Positions 17,023 through 25,998 of a DNA stretch of 64,000 nt are shown in pieces (the first letter of the stretch is position 1; the number at the start of each line of letters is the position of its first letter). Under the pieces are notes generated by a model. That model did no database searches. It saw nothing but the letters and a program-made list of their open reading frames with translations, and was not told where the DNA came from. The translations under genes and the position numbers were made by a program. Source of the stretch: Fontibacterium medardense (GTDB lineage Bacteria; Pseudomonadota; Alphaproteobacteria; Pelagibacterales; Pelagibacteraceae); assembly GCA_965235075.1 (NCBI GenBank), contig OZ249404.1, positions 372,001 to 436,000 of the forward strand, in the 5' to 3' direction.

Positions 17023-18741
17023 ATGCTTAATCAGCAAGAACTCTTAGACAAAGTTAAGGTTTATAATAATTACATAGACGAAAATGTTGTTAAAAAAGCC
17101 TATAATTTTGCATTTGATGTTCATAAAAATCAAAAAAGACTCTCTGGAGATCCCTACATTTCACACCCAATTGCAGTTGCTGCAATCTTGTGTGATTTAA
17201 AAGTAGACACCGCAACTATTACAACAGCTCTACTGCACGATACTATTGAAGATACTGAGGCAACATATAGCGAAGTAAATAAATTATTTGGAAAAGAAAT
17301 AGCTGATCTTGTTGAGGGGGTTACAAAGATTTCAAGATTAGAAGATAAATCAAAAGAATATTCTGTTGCTGAAAATTTTAGAAAATTAATACTAGCAACA
17401 TCCAAAGATATTAGAGTTTTATTAGTTAAGCTCGCAGACAGACTTCATAACATGCGAACCATTAGCAATATTACAAACCCTGACAAAAGATTAAGAATAG
17501 CAAAAGAAACTATGGAAATTTATTCTCCATTAGCAGAAAGAATGGGAATGCATAATTTCCGTGATGAGCTTGAAGATTTAGCTTTTAACGTTTTGAATCC
17601 TGATGCTAGAAAATTAATTACTGATCGTTTAATTCTTAACAAAGAAAGTCTAGGAGTGACTTTTTCTGATATTTCAAAAAAAATTATAAAATTATTAGAA
17701 GAGAAAGATATTAAAGCTAAAGTAACAGGCAGAGAAAAAACTCCATTCTCTATATGGAGAAAAATACAAAATAAGAGAATTTCTTTAGAGCAAATTACAG
17801 ATATCGTCGGTTTTAGAGTTATACTTGATAATGTTGATATGTGCTATCGCGCCCTTGGTATTTTTCACACCGAATGGTCAATGGTACCTGGAAGATTTAA
17901 AGATTACATTTCAGTTCCAAAATCTAATAATTATAAATCAATTCATACTGCAGTAATTGGTCCTAAAAGACAAAAAATAGAAATTCAAATAAGAACCCAA
18001 GAAATGCATGAATTTGCAGAAAGAGGAGTTGCCGCTCATTGGAATTACAAAGCTAATGAAAAGGTAAGTGATAAGACTCTAAAAGATTATAATTGGTTAA
18101 AAGATTTAGTTGAAATGTTGGAAAGCGGCGAAAATCCAGAACATTTCTTTGAATATACAAAACTTCAGTTATTTCAGGATCAGGTTTTTTGCTTTACACC
18201 CAAGGGCGCTCTTATTCGTCTACCAGCAAATGCCACACCTATAGATTTTGCTTATGCTGTGCATACTGAAATTGGAGACAAATGTATTGGATGTAAAATT
18301 AATGGAAAGGAATCTCCGCTACAAAGTATTCTTCAAAATGGTGATGAAGTTCAAATTATAACATCTTCAAAACCATCACCATCGATGTATTGGTCATCAA
18401 TTGCAAAAACAGGAAAAGCTAGAGCAGCTGTTAGAAGATATTGGAGTATAAGAAGCGCAGATAAATCTGAAGATAAAGCTTATGATACCAGTTTATGGGT
18501 TCTTTTAAGTCACAAAGCAGGAACTTTGGGTGAAGTTTGTACCATGATAGGAAAGCATAAATGTAATATTTCTAACGTAGAGTTAGTTGATAAAAAAGAT
18601 GATTTTATAAGTTTTATTTTTGATTTAGAGATTAAAAACTTAAAAGATTTTACTAATTTAGTTTCAGAGATCAAACAACAAGGAATAAATTTTAAAATTA
18701 TAAGAAATAGAAAAGCAAATGCTGACAGAAAAAAAAACTAA
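17023..18741 (+). CDS. rel: Bifunctional (p)ppGpp synthetase/hydrolase (Rel/SpoT), compact form
   Basis: Makes and degrades the stringent-response alarmone. ATG 17023 gives 572 residues; the TTG two codons upstream is rejected. The HD hydrolase domain contains S-H-P-I-A-V and L-L-H-D-T-I-E-D-T near residues 47-73. The synthetase domain holds Q-I-T-D-I-V-G-F-R-V and G-R-F-K-D-Y-I-S-V-P-K; the R-x-K-D form marks bifunctional enzymes. TGS (D-Q-V-F-C-F-T-P-K-G) and a C-terminal ACT domain follow. Only about 40 residues separate TGS from ACT, so most of the helical and conserved-cysteine (zinc-finger) region found in 700-residue homologues is missing. It overlaps pyrE by 23 bp. Confidence 0.94.
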   Translation: MLNQQELLDKVKVYNNYIDENVVKKAYNFAFDVHKNQKRLSGDPYISHPIAVAAILCDLKVDTATITTALLHDTIEDTEATYSEVNKLFGKEIADLVEGVTKISRLEDKSKEYSVAENFRKLILATSKDIRVLLVKLADRLHNMRTISNITNPDKRLRIAKETMEIYSPLAERMGMHNFRDELEDLAFNVLNPDARKLITDRLILNKESLGVTFSDISKKIIKLLEEKDIKAKVTGREKTPFSIWRKIQNKRISLEQITDIVGFRVILDNVDMCYRALGIFHTEWSMVPGRFKDYISVPKSNNYKSIHTAVIGPKRQKIEIQIRTQEMHEFAERGVAAHWNYKANEKVSDKTLKDYNWLKDLVEMLESGENPEHFFEYTKLQLFQDQVFCFTPKGALIRLPANATPIDFAYAVHTEIGDKCIGCKINGKESPLQSILQNGDEVQIITSSKPSPSMYWSSIAKTGKARAAVRRYWSIRSADKSEDKAYDTSLWVLLSHKAGTLGEVCTMIGKHKCNISNVELVDKKDDFISFIFDLEIKNLKDFTNLVSEIKQQGINFKIIRNRKANADRKKN

Positions 18742-19303
18742 AGAAATTTTTGTAAAAACAAAAGCGTTATTACAAGGGCATTTTATTTTATCATCGGGCC
18801 TGAGAAGCGAACAATATCTGCAATGTGCAAAATTATTAATGCATCCAAAACAATCAGAATTAATTTGCAAATCACTTGCGCAGAAAATTAAAAAAGTTTT
18901 TAAAAAAATTGATTTAGTAGTAGCTCCAGCAATGGGAGGCGTAATTGTTGGTTATGAAGTTGCCAGACATTTAAAAGTTCCTTCAATTTTTACAGAGAGA
19001 GTTGATGGAGAATTTCAGTTAAGACGTGGTTTTGAAATTAAAGCAGGAGCAAAAGTTTTAATTGTAGAAGATGTAATCACAACAGGTAAATCAAGTATGG
19101 AATGTGCAAAAGTTATTAAAAAATACAAAGGAGATGTTGTAGGATTTGCATGCATCGTAGATAGATCTAACAATCAAAGTTCCATTAATAAAAAAATTAT
19201 TTCACAAATTACATTTGATATTCCAACTTATCGCGAAGATGAAATTCCTAAAAAATTAAAATCTATTCCAGCAATTAAGCCAGGCAGTAGAAATTTAGTC
19301 TAA
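18719..19303 (+). CDS. pyrE: Orotate phosphoribosyltransferase
   Basis: Joins orotate to PRPP to give OMP in pyrimidine synthesis. It has 194 residues. The PRPP-binding loop is V-L-I-V-E-D-V-I-T-T-G-K-S-S near residue 115, and L-V-V-A-P-A-M-G-G-V-I-V-G-Y precedes it near residue 67. The start at ATG 18719 lies 23 bp inside rel in another frame. Placement between rel and pdxJ matches the alphaproteobacterial order. It is the second pyrimidine locus in the window, after pyrB and its partner. Confidence 0.95.
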   Translation: MLTEKKTKEIFVKTKALLQGHFILSSGLRSEQYLQCAKLLMHPKQSELICKSLAQKIKKVFKKIDLVVAPAMGGVIVGYEVARHLKVPSIFTERVDGEFQLRRGFEIKAGAKVLIVEDVITTGKSSMECAKVIKKYKGDVVGFACIVDRSNNQSSINKKIISQITFDIPTYREDEIPKKLKSIPAIKPGSRNLV

Positions 19304-20038
19304 ATGAAAAAAAGAATTCGATTAGGATTTAACATTGATCATGTAGCAACAGTAAGAAACGCAAGAGGTGATGACTATCCATCACCATTAAGAGCAGCAA
19401 TCATAGCTCAAAATAATGGCGCAGATTCTATAACTGTTCATTTAAGAGAAGACCGAAGACATATTCGAGATCAAGACCTGATTGAGTTAAAGAAAAAAAT
19501 TAAAATTCCATTAAATTTGGAAATGGCATTAACGCCTGAGATGCTTAAAATTGCTTTAAAACTAAAGCCAAAATACGTATGTATTGTTCCTGAAAAAAGA
19601 AAAGAAGTAACGACAGAAGGTGGTTTAAATTTAAATTATAAAACAAATTATTTAAAAAAAGTTATTCATTTATTGAAACTTAAAAATATCAAGGTTTCAT
19701 TATTTATAGAGCCAGATTTAAAAACTGTTCATTTAGCTAAAAAATTAGGCTCAGATAATATTGAACTGCATACTGGAAAGTATTGTAGATTTTTTAGAGA
19801 AAGAAATAATTTAAATATTAAAAAAGAATTTATAAAAATTAAAAACTCAGCAAAACTTGGTAATTTATTAAATTTAGGAGTTCATGCTGGACATGGTTTG
19901 AATTATCAAACTTCCAAAAAAATATCGCAGATTGATGAGATTACAGAATTGAATATTGGCCATTTTTTTATATCAGAGTCGATTTTTTTTGGTATAGCTA
20001 GTGTCCTAAAAAAGTTTAACAAGATTTTAAAACGATGA
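19304..20038 (+). CDS. pdxJ: Pyridoxine 5'-phosphate synthase
   Basis: Condenses 3-amino-2-oxopropyl phosphate with 1-deoxyxylulose 5-phosphate in the DXP-dependent vitamin B6 pathway. The 244-residue TIM barrel opens with R-L-G-F-N-I-D-H-V-A-T-V-R-N-A-R-G, the family signature. V-H-L-R-E-D-R-R-H-I lies near residue 45, and a G-V-H-A-G-H-G-L-N-Y phosphate-binding segment near residue 192. It starts one base after the pyrE stop and overlaps acpS by 4 bp. Confidence 0.96.
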   Translation: MKKRIRLGFNIDHVATVRNARGDDYPSPLRAAIIAQNNGADSITVHLREDRRHIRDQDLIELKKKIKIPLNLEMALTPEMLKIALKLKPKYVCIVPEKRKEVTTEGGLNLNYKTNYLKKVIHLLKLKNIKVSLFIEPDLKTVHLAKKLGSDNIELHTGKYCRFFRERNNLNIKKEFIKIKNSAKLGNLLNLGVHAGHGLNYQTSKKISQIDEITELNIGHFFISESIFFGIASVLKKFNKILKR

Positions 20039-20427
20039 ATGTAATTGGATTAGGAACAGATATTGTTAATATTAATAGAATACAAAAAATCTATTCTAAG
20101 TATGGTAATCAATTTTTAGATAAAATTTTAACTGAATCTGAAAAAAAAATTGAAAAAAAAACATCAAAGCTAAAGAATATTGCTACAATTGCTAAAAGAT
20201 TTGCTGCTAAGGAGGCCATTTCTAAAGCTATTGGCCTTGGTTTTTCAAAGGGAATTCATTTTAAAAATATTGAAATATACAACGATGAGAACGGCAAACC
20301 TCATGCCAATGTAAATGGTAAAGCAAAATTAGTGCTTAGCAAAATATCAAAAAAATATAATATTTTTTTAACTTTGTCAGATGACAAACCTTGGGCTGTA
20401 GCCACGGCTTTAATTACATCTAAATGA
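20035..20427 (+). CDS. acpS: Holo-[acyl-carrier-protein] synthase
   Basis: Transfers 4'-phosphopantetheine from CoA to apo-ACP. Length is 130 residues. The N-terminal G-L-G-T-D-I-V-N-I-N-R-I carries the Mg2+-binding Asp, and K-R-F-A-A-K-E-A-I-S-K-A-I-G near residue 58 carries the second acidic ligand. It overlaps both neighbours by 4 bp. The pantetheine donor comes from the CoA pathway, represented here by coaD at 48463. Confidence 0.94.
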   Translation: MNVIGLGTDIVNINRIQKIYSKYGNQFLDKILTESEKKIEKKTSKLKNIATIAKRFAAKEAISKAIGLGFSKGIHFKNIEIYNDENGKPHANVNGKAKLVLSKISKKYNIFLTLSDDKPWAVATALITSK

Positions 20428-21149
20428 AAAAAATTATTATTGAAAATGTTAAGACGCTTGTCTTTGCTTTTCTAATTGCGTTATTTATTAGAAGTTTTTT
20501 TTTCCAGCCTTTTTATATTCCATCATCATCAATGGAAGAAAATTTATTAGTAGGAGATAGATTATTTGTTTCTAAATTTACTTATGGTTATAGTAAGCAT
20601 TCTTTGCCATTTAGTCCGAATATTTCTGATAAAAGAATCTTTTTTTCATCGCCTGAGAGGGGCGATGTAGTCGTTTTTAAAACACCTGAAGACAACGACA
20701 CAGATTACATTAAACGTTTAATAGGACTTCCTGGAGATAAGATTCAAATGATTAATAGCGTACTTCACATCAACAATAAGCCTATAAAAAGAGTATTTAT
20801 TAAAAATGACTTCGTGCTTTGCGGTGGATCTAAAATTAAGTCCAATTTTTATCTTGAGACTCTACCTAACGGCAAAAATTATTTAGCAGCTTATGCTGAG
20901 AGAAATTCATCAAAAGATACAGACGTTTATTTAATACCTCAAAATAAATTTTTTTTTATGGGTGATAATAGAGATTGTTCACAAGATAGTAGATACCTGT
21001 CTAGCGTTGGTTATGTAGATAAACTTAATTTAGTAGGTAAGGCACAAATTTTATTTTTTTCAAATAATGAAGAAATTGGAAATTTATTTACTTTTTGGAA
21101 ATGGCACAAATCAATAAGATTTAATAGAATTTTAAAATTTATTAAATGA
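20424..21149 (+). CDS. lepB: Signal peptidase I
   Basis: Inner-membrane serine/lysine protease that removes signal peptides. One N-terminal membrane helix (about residues 8-24) is visible. The catalytic Ser is in I-P-S-S-S-M-E-E near residue 37, and the Lys in D-Y-I-K-R-L-I-G-L-P-G-D near residue 94. The S26 signature G-D-N-R-D-C-S-Q-D-S-R-Y is near residue 180. At 241 residues it is a normal alphaproteobacterial length. It overlaps acpS and rnc by 4 bp each. Confidence 0.95.
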   Translation: MKKIIIENVKTLVFAFLIALFIRSFFFQPFYIPSSSMEENLLVGDRLFVSKFTYGYSKHSLPFSPNISDKRIFFSSPERGDVVVFKTPEDNDTDYIKRLIGLPGDKIQMINSVLHINNKPIKRVFIKNDFVLCGGSKIKSNFYLETLPNGKNYLAAYAERNSSKDTDVYLIPQNKFFFMGDNRDCSQDSRYLSSVGYVDKLNLVGKAQILFFSNNEEIGNLFTFWKWHKSIRFNRILKFIK

Positions 21150-21826
21150 TTTCTGACAGCAAGATCAGCGAAGTAGAGAATATTATTGGTGTTAAATTTT
21201 TAAATAAAAAATTCTTATCTCAAGCTTTAGTACATAAAAGTTTTTCAAACGACAATACTGCAAATAATGAAATTTTAGAATTTTTAGGTGATAGGGTTTT
21301 GGGCTTAGTACTTGCTAAAAAATTAATTAATTTATACCCTAATGATAAAGAAGGGCAGCTTGATAAAAGATTAGCTTCTCTAATTAATAAAAAAGTTTGC
21401 GCTAAAGTTTTAGAGAAATATGATTTATTAAAATTTATATCAATAAGCAAAGCGCAAAAAAAAATTAAAACAGGTAATGTAAAAATTTTTGGTGATTTAT
21501 GTGAATCTTTAATAGGAGCAATTTATATTGATAGGGGTTTTGAATCTGCTGAAAAATTTATTTTTGATTTATGGAAAGATCAATTACAGCAATCAGGTGA
21601 AATCAAAATTGACGCAAAGACAAAACTGCAAGAATTATCTTTAAAACTTTATAAAGAACTCCCAAAGTACAAAGATTTATCAACTTCAGGACCTGCGCAC
21701 AAACCTGTGTTTAAGGTTTCAGTAATTATTAAAAAATCCAAATCATTTATTGGTGAAGGTTCCTCAAAAAGAAATGCTGAACAAAAAGCAGCCCAGTCAT
21801 TATTAGATAGTTTAGAGAATGAATAA
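21146..21826 (+). CDS. rnc: Ribonuclease III
   Basis: Double-strand-specific endoribonuclease for rRNA and mRNA processing. The 226 residues contain the signature N-E-I-L-E-F-L-G-D-R-V-L-G-L near residue 32 with the catalytic acidic residues, and the second acidic site in G-D-L-C-E-S-L-I-G-A near residue 116. A C-terminal dsRNA-binding domain begins with K-T-K-L-Q-E-L-S near residue 153 and ends R-N-A-E-Q-K-A-A-Q-S-L-L. Eight bases overlap era, the usual partner gene. Confidence 0.96.
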   Translation: MISDSKISEVENIIGVKFLNKKFLSQALVHKSFSNDNTANNEILEFLGDRVLGLVLAKKLINLYPNDKEGQLDKRLASLINKKVCAKVLEKYDLLKFISISKAQKKIKTGNVKIFGDLCESLIGAIYIDRGFESAEKFIFDLWKDQLQQSGEIKIDAKTKLQELSLKLYKELPKYKDLSTSGPAHKPVFKVSVIIKKSKSFIGEGSSKRNAEQKAAQSLLDSLENE

Positions 21827-22652
21827 AAAAAGAATAGGCTATGCATGCTTAATTGGACCAACCAATGCTGGTAAATCAACTTTATTAAATTCGATTTTTA
21901 AAAAAAAAATCTCAATTGTTTCTCATAAAGTTCAAACAACAAATTTTGCAATAGAGGTCGTTAAATATCATAAGGATAATAAGATTATTTTTGTAGATAC
22001 CCCAGGATTATATAATAAAAAAAATAATACTAATTTTTTAAATGACGTTAATGTTGAGATTAAAAGATCAGATGTAATTGTTATAATTTTAGATATTTCT
22101 ATTCATTTATTTTACGAAGAAATTTTAGAAAAAATTTTAAAAAATACAAAAAAACCAAAAATTTTAGTATTTAATAAAATTGATAAAGTTTCACAGGAGT
22201 TTGCCCTTGATCTGGTTAATAAATCTAAATTTGTTAAAAATTTCGACGAAATTTATTATGTTTCAGCGTTAAAAAATAAAAATATAACCAATCTTTTAGA
22301 TGGGATTGTTGCAAAACTTCCAGAAGGTAATTTTGATAACTCTATTAACTTTGAAACAAATATTACAAAGGATGTTTTTTTCTCTGAGCTAACGCGTGAA
22401 GCAGTATTTAAGTATTTAAATCAAGAATTACCATATCAAATTTATGTTAAAACTTACAAATTTGAGAAAGAGAATAGGAATTATAAAATTTATCAAATTA
22501 TTTATGTAAAAAATAACAACCATAAAAAAATTGTTTTAGGAAAAAATGGTAGCGTTATTAAAAAAATAGGCGTTGCAGCTAGAAAAGAAATTGAAAAATT
22601 ATTTAAACACAAAGTTAGTTTATTTTTAGACGTTCAAACATCTAAGCAATGA
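21819..22652 (+). CDS. era: GTPase Era
   Basis: Ribosome-assembly GTPase that binds the 3' end of 16S rRNA. The 277 residues carry G1 G-P-T-N-A-G-K-S-T near residue 13, G3 D-T-P-G-L-Y near residue 54 and G4 N-K-I-D-K near residue 118. A C-terminal KH domain with the V-L-G-K-N-G-S-V-I-K-K-I-G loop lies near residue 238. It overlaps rnc by 8 bp and recO by 4 bp, the conserved rnc-era-recO order. Confidence 0.96.
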   Translation: MNKKRIGYACLIGPTNAGKSTLLNSIFKKKISIVSHKVQTTNFAIEVVKYHKDNKIIFVDTPGLYNKKNNTNFLNDVNVEIKRSDVIVIILDISIHLFYEEILEKILKNTKKPKILVFNKIDKVSQEFALDLVNKSKFVKNFDEIYYVSALKNKNITNLLDGIVAKLPEGNFDNSINFETNITKDVFFSELTREAVFKYLNQELPYQIYVKTYKFEKENRNYKIYQIIYVKNNNHKKIVLGKNGSVIKKIGVAARKEIEKLFKHKVSLFLDVQTSKQ

Positions 22653-23299
22653 CTTGGAGTGATGAGGGGTACATATTAGGAGTTAATATATACGGCGAAA
22701 ACTCCTCTATTATAAGTATTCTTTCAAAAGATCATGGGCACCATAAAGGAATAATTTATGGAGGAACCTCTTCAAAGTTAAAAAAATTAATACATATCGG
22801 TAATAAAATAAAAGTTACTTGGAAGTCAAAATCAGAAGATGCAATTGGTTATTATAATTTTGAATTAATTGATGCGGTAGCTCCGAAATATTTTGATAAT
22901 GATAAAAAATTAACAGCAATCTTATCAGCAACAAGTATTTGTCTAAAAATATTACCTGAAAGAAATGTATACTTAACTGTTTATAATTCTTTTGAAGATT
23001 TATTTAATTCCTTAAACTCTAATGATTTTTTTAAAAAATATGTTTTATGGGAGAGATTTTTATTATCTGAATTAGGTTATAATCTTGATTTAGAAAATAA
23101 AGATTCTTTAAAATTATTTAATAAAAACATAAGTTATCCACAATATTTCCATGACAATTCAGCATCCTTTACAGGTAAGGACATTTACAATGGTTTATTA
23201 ATTAATAAGCATCAACTATTAAATTATATTTTTGAACCGAATAAAGTTAAGTTCCCTTTTTATAGAATAAAACTAGAAAATTTTTTTAATGAAAAATAA
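22649..23299 (+). CDS. recO: DNA repair protein RecO
   Basis: Loads RecA on SSB-coated gaps in the RecFOR pathway. The 216 residues open with an OB-fold segment, W-S-D-E-G-Y-I-L-G-V, and G-H-H-K-G-I-I-Y-G-G near residue 31, both typical. F-L-L-S-E-L-G-Y-N-L-D-L near residue 135 is the family's central motif. No zinc-finger cysteines are visible in the C-terminal part, as in many short alphaproteobacterial RecO proteins. Assignment is supported by position between era and parC. Confidence 0.9.
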   Translation: MTWSDEGYILGVNIYGENSSIISILSKDHGHHKGIIYGGTSSKLKKLIHIGNKIKVTWKSKSEDAIGYYNFELIDAVAPKYFDNDKKLTAILSATSICLKILPERNVYLTVYNSFEDLFNSLNSNDFFKKYVLWERFLLSELGYNLDLENKDSLKLFNKNISYPQYFHDNSASFTGKDIYNGLLINKHQLLNYIFEPNKVKFPFYRIKLENFFNEK

Positions 23300-25544
23300 A
23301 GATAATATTTTAAATGCATCTTTAGCAACTGAGTTTAGTCAAAAATATTTAGCTTATGCATTGTCAACCATTACGCATAGAGCATTACCTGATGTTAGAG
23401 ACGGTTTAAAACCAGTTCATCGTCGATTGCTATACGCAATGTATCTTTTAAATTTGGGATCGAAATTGCAACCTAAGAAATCCGCAAGAGTAGTTGGTGA
23501 TGTTATTGGTAAATTTCACCCTCATGGAGATCAGTCAGTTTACGACGCATTAGTGAGGTTAGCTCAAGATTTTTCTATTCGTTATCCATTAGTAAATGGC
23601 CAAGGAAATTTTGGAAATATTGACGGCGATAATGCTGCTGCAATGAGATACACGGAGGCGAAACTCACTGAAATTTCTGAGTTATTACTTGAAAACATAG
23701 ATGAAGAAACTGTAGATTTTAAAAGTACTTATGATGGTGATTTACAAGAGCCATTAGTATTTCCAGCTAAATTTCCAAACTTATTGGCAAATGGAGCATC
23801 AGGAATTGCTGTTGGAATGGCAACAAGCATACCGCCGCATAATATTGTTGAAATCTGTGAAGGGTTAAAAATTGTTAATCGAGACAAAAATGTTTCAATT
23901 AAAGAATTATTAAAAGTATTGCCAGGTCCAGATTTTCCAACGGGTGGTATTTTGAATAATAATAAGTCTGAAATATTAAAAGCCTATACTAGTGGAAAAG
24001 GTTTTTTTGAATTGAGATCTTCTTATAAAATTGAGGATTTAGGTAGAAGCCAGTATCAGATTTCTATTAATGAAATTCCGTACCAGGTAAGTAAATCAAC
24101 TTTAATAGAAAAAATAGCAGATCTAATTATAAGTAAAAAAAATAAATTAATTGATAACGTTATAGATGAATCAGATCAGTTAGTTCGTATTGTTATTCGT
24201 CCTAAAAATAGGAATGTTAAACCAGAAGTCTTGATGGAAAGTTTGTTTAGACAAACTGATTTGCAGGTAAGAATTCCATTAAATATGAACGTTTTAAATT
24301 CAAAGCTTCAGCCAAAAGTAATGTCGATAAAAGAAGTTTTGGTAAATTTTTTATCCCATCGCTATGAAGTTTTAGTTAGAAAATCGGAATTTAGATTAAA
24401 GAATATCAAAAATAGAATAGAAATTTTAATTGGGTTTATAAAAGTTTATCATAATTTAGATAAAATTATCAAAATTATTAGAAACGCAGAAGATCCAAAA
24501 CTACAATTAATAAAAAAATTTAAATTTACGCAAAATCAAGCTAACGCAATTTTAGATATGCGATTAAGAAATCTTAGAAAGCTAGAAGAAAAAGAAATAA
24601 AGCAAGAGTATAAAGATTTATTATCTGAAAAAAACTTTTTAACAAAATTATTATCTTCTAAACCTTTGCAAAAGAAAGAAATTGATAATGAAATAGATTT
24701 TTTAATTAAAAAATTTAAAGATGATCCTCTGCTGGGAAAAAGAAGAACCAAATTAGATAAATTTGGAAGTGTAAATGAAGAAACCTTTGATAATGAGATT
24801 AAGTCTGATGATCCTCTTACCATTACTATTCTTAAAAATGGCTTTATTAAATCGCAAAAATCTTTTGTAAAAAATTTAGAAGAGCAAATTGGAAATGAAA
24901 ATTGCTCTTTATTAATGCATGCACGTTCTAATGATAAAATTATACTAGCATCAAATTTTGGTAAATTTTACACAATTGAAGCCGATAATATTTTAACAGG
25001 ATCTTCAACAGGTAGACCGATGTCTTCTTACCTGTCTCTTGCTGATAATGAAAAAATTATTGATGGTTTTAGATTTGATAGTGAAGGTGAAATTTTTATT
25101 TATACTAAAAATGGATATGGTTTTGTTGCTTTAGAGAAGAATCTCGAAACTAATAAGAAAACTGGGAAAAAAGTAATGAATGTTAAAGGGGATGATATTG
25201 TTATTGGAGTTTCTAATGTCACAAAAGATTCAGATTCAGTGGCAATTGTTTGTGATTTAGATGGAAAAAACAAAATGTTAACATTTAATATAAATGAGCT
25301 TCCAAAATTAGATAAAGGAAGAGGAGTTATTTTAGTCAAAGGTAAATCTCTAAAAGTTATTAATGCTTCGGCATTTAATTCCAAATCAGTTATCAAGGAT
25401 CAGATAGATAAGACTCTATTTGATAAATCTACAATTGAGAATAATTATGGAAAAAGAGCTCAATCAGGAAAAGTTATTAAGAATTATAAAAATCAGATCA
25501 TGAATAGAAATTTTGAAAATAATATTAGATGTCATTTACAATAA
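23289..25544 (+). CDS. parC: DNA topoisomerase IV subunit A
   Basis: Breakage-rejoining subunit of topoisomerase IV, needed for chromosome decatenation. The 751 residues match ParC length (about 750) rather than GyrA (above 850). R-A-L-P-D-V-R-D-G-L-K-P-V-H-R-R near residue 33 and G-N-F-G-N-I-D-G-D near residue 108 are diagnostic. The active-site Tyr is in A-A-A-M-R-Y-T-E-A near residue 122. The C-terminal beta-pinwheel lacks an obvious GyrA-box. The era-recO-parC context also supports ParC. It overlaps recO by 11 bp. Confidence 0.93.
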   Translation: MKNKDNILNASLATEFSQKYLAYALSTITHRALPDVRDGLKPVHRRLLYAMYLLNLGSKLQPKKSARVVGDVIGKFHPHGDQSVYDALVRLAQDFSIRYPLVNGQGNFGNIDGDNAAAMRYTEAKLTEISELLLENIDEETVDFKSTYDGDLQEPLVFPAKFPNLLANGASGIAVGMATSIPPHNIVEICEGLKIVNRDKNVSIKELLKVLPGPDFPTGGILNNNKSEILKAYTSGKGFFELRSSYKIEDLGRSQYQISINEIPYQVSKSTLIEKIADLIISKKNKLIDNVIDESDQLVRIVIRPKNRNVKPEVLMESLFRQTDLQVRIPLNMNVLNSKLQPKVMSIKEVLVNFLSHRYEVLVRKSEFRLKNIKNRIEILIGFIKVYHNLDKIIKIIRNAEDPKLQLIKKFKFTQNQANAILDMRLRNLRKLEEKEIKQEYKDLLSEKNFLTKLLSSKPLQKKEIDNEIDFLIKKFKDDPLLGKRRTKLDKFGSVNEETFDNEIKSDDPLTITILKNGFIKSQKSFVKNLEEQIGNENCSLLMHARSNDKIILASNFGKFYTIEADNILTGSSTGRPMSSYLSLADNEKIIDGFRFDSEGEIFIYTKNGYGFVALEKNLETNKKTGKKVMNVKGDDIVIGVSNVTKDSDSVAIVCDLDGKNKMLTFNINELPKLDKGRGVILVKGKSLKVINASAFNSKSVIKDQIDKTLFDKSTIENNYGKRAQSGKVIKNYKNQIMNRNFENNIRCHLQ

Positions 25545-25545
25545 T

Positions 25546-25998
25546 ATGAATATTTCTACATATAAAAAAGTTTTATCAAAATATGCAACCGGAATTACTG
25601 TTATAACAAAGAAAGATAAAAATAATTTTCTTACAGGTATTACCGTTAATTCTTTTGTCTCAATATCTTTAAAACCTGCTTATATTTCCTGGAGTTTAGA
25701 TAAAACATCTTCTAGTTTTAAAAAATTTAAGAATTTAAAATTTTTTAACATTTATATTTTATCAGCAAAGCAAATTGATGTTTCTAATTATTTTTCATCA
25801 AAAAATGAAATTAAAAAAAATACAGCTATAGCGAAAAAATTACTGAAATATAATCTTGCCGAACTTAATTGCAAAACGATAAAAAAAATAAATATTGGAG
25901 ACCATTTATTTTTTGTTGCAAAAGTTTTTAAATTTAATTTAAAAAAAGAAAAAAAACCTCTAGTTTATTTTGCGAGTAGTTATAAGAAACTATTTTGA
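25546..25998 (+). CDS. Flavin reductase-like (DIM6/NTAB) domain protein
   Basis: A 150-residue FMN-binding split-barrel protein of the flavin reductase family. ATG 25546, one base after the parC stop, is preferred; an upstream in-frame start at 25513 would sit inside parC. Y-A-T-G-I-T-V-I-T near residue 9, G-I-T-V-N-S-F-V-S-I-S near residue 26, and K-P-A-Y-I-S-W-S near residue 39 match the family's FMN-contact region. Members supply reduced flavin to two-component monooxygenases or act on their own, and no partner is visible nearby. Its last 9 bases overlap the convergent hemB. Confidence 0.82.
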   Translation: MNISTYKKVLSKYATGITVITKKDKNNFLTGITVNSFVSISLKPAYISWSLDKTSSSFKKFKNLKFFNIYILSAKQIDVSNYFSSKNEIKKNTAIAKKLLKYNLAELNCKTIKKINIGDHLFFVAKVFKFNLKKEKKPLVYFASSYKKLF

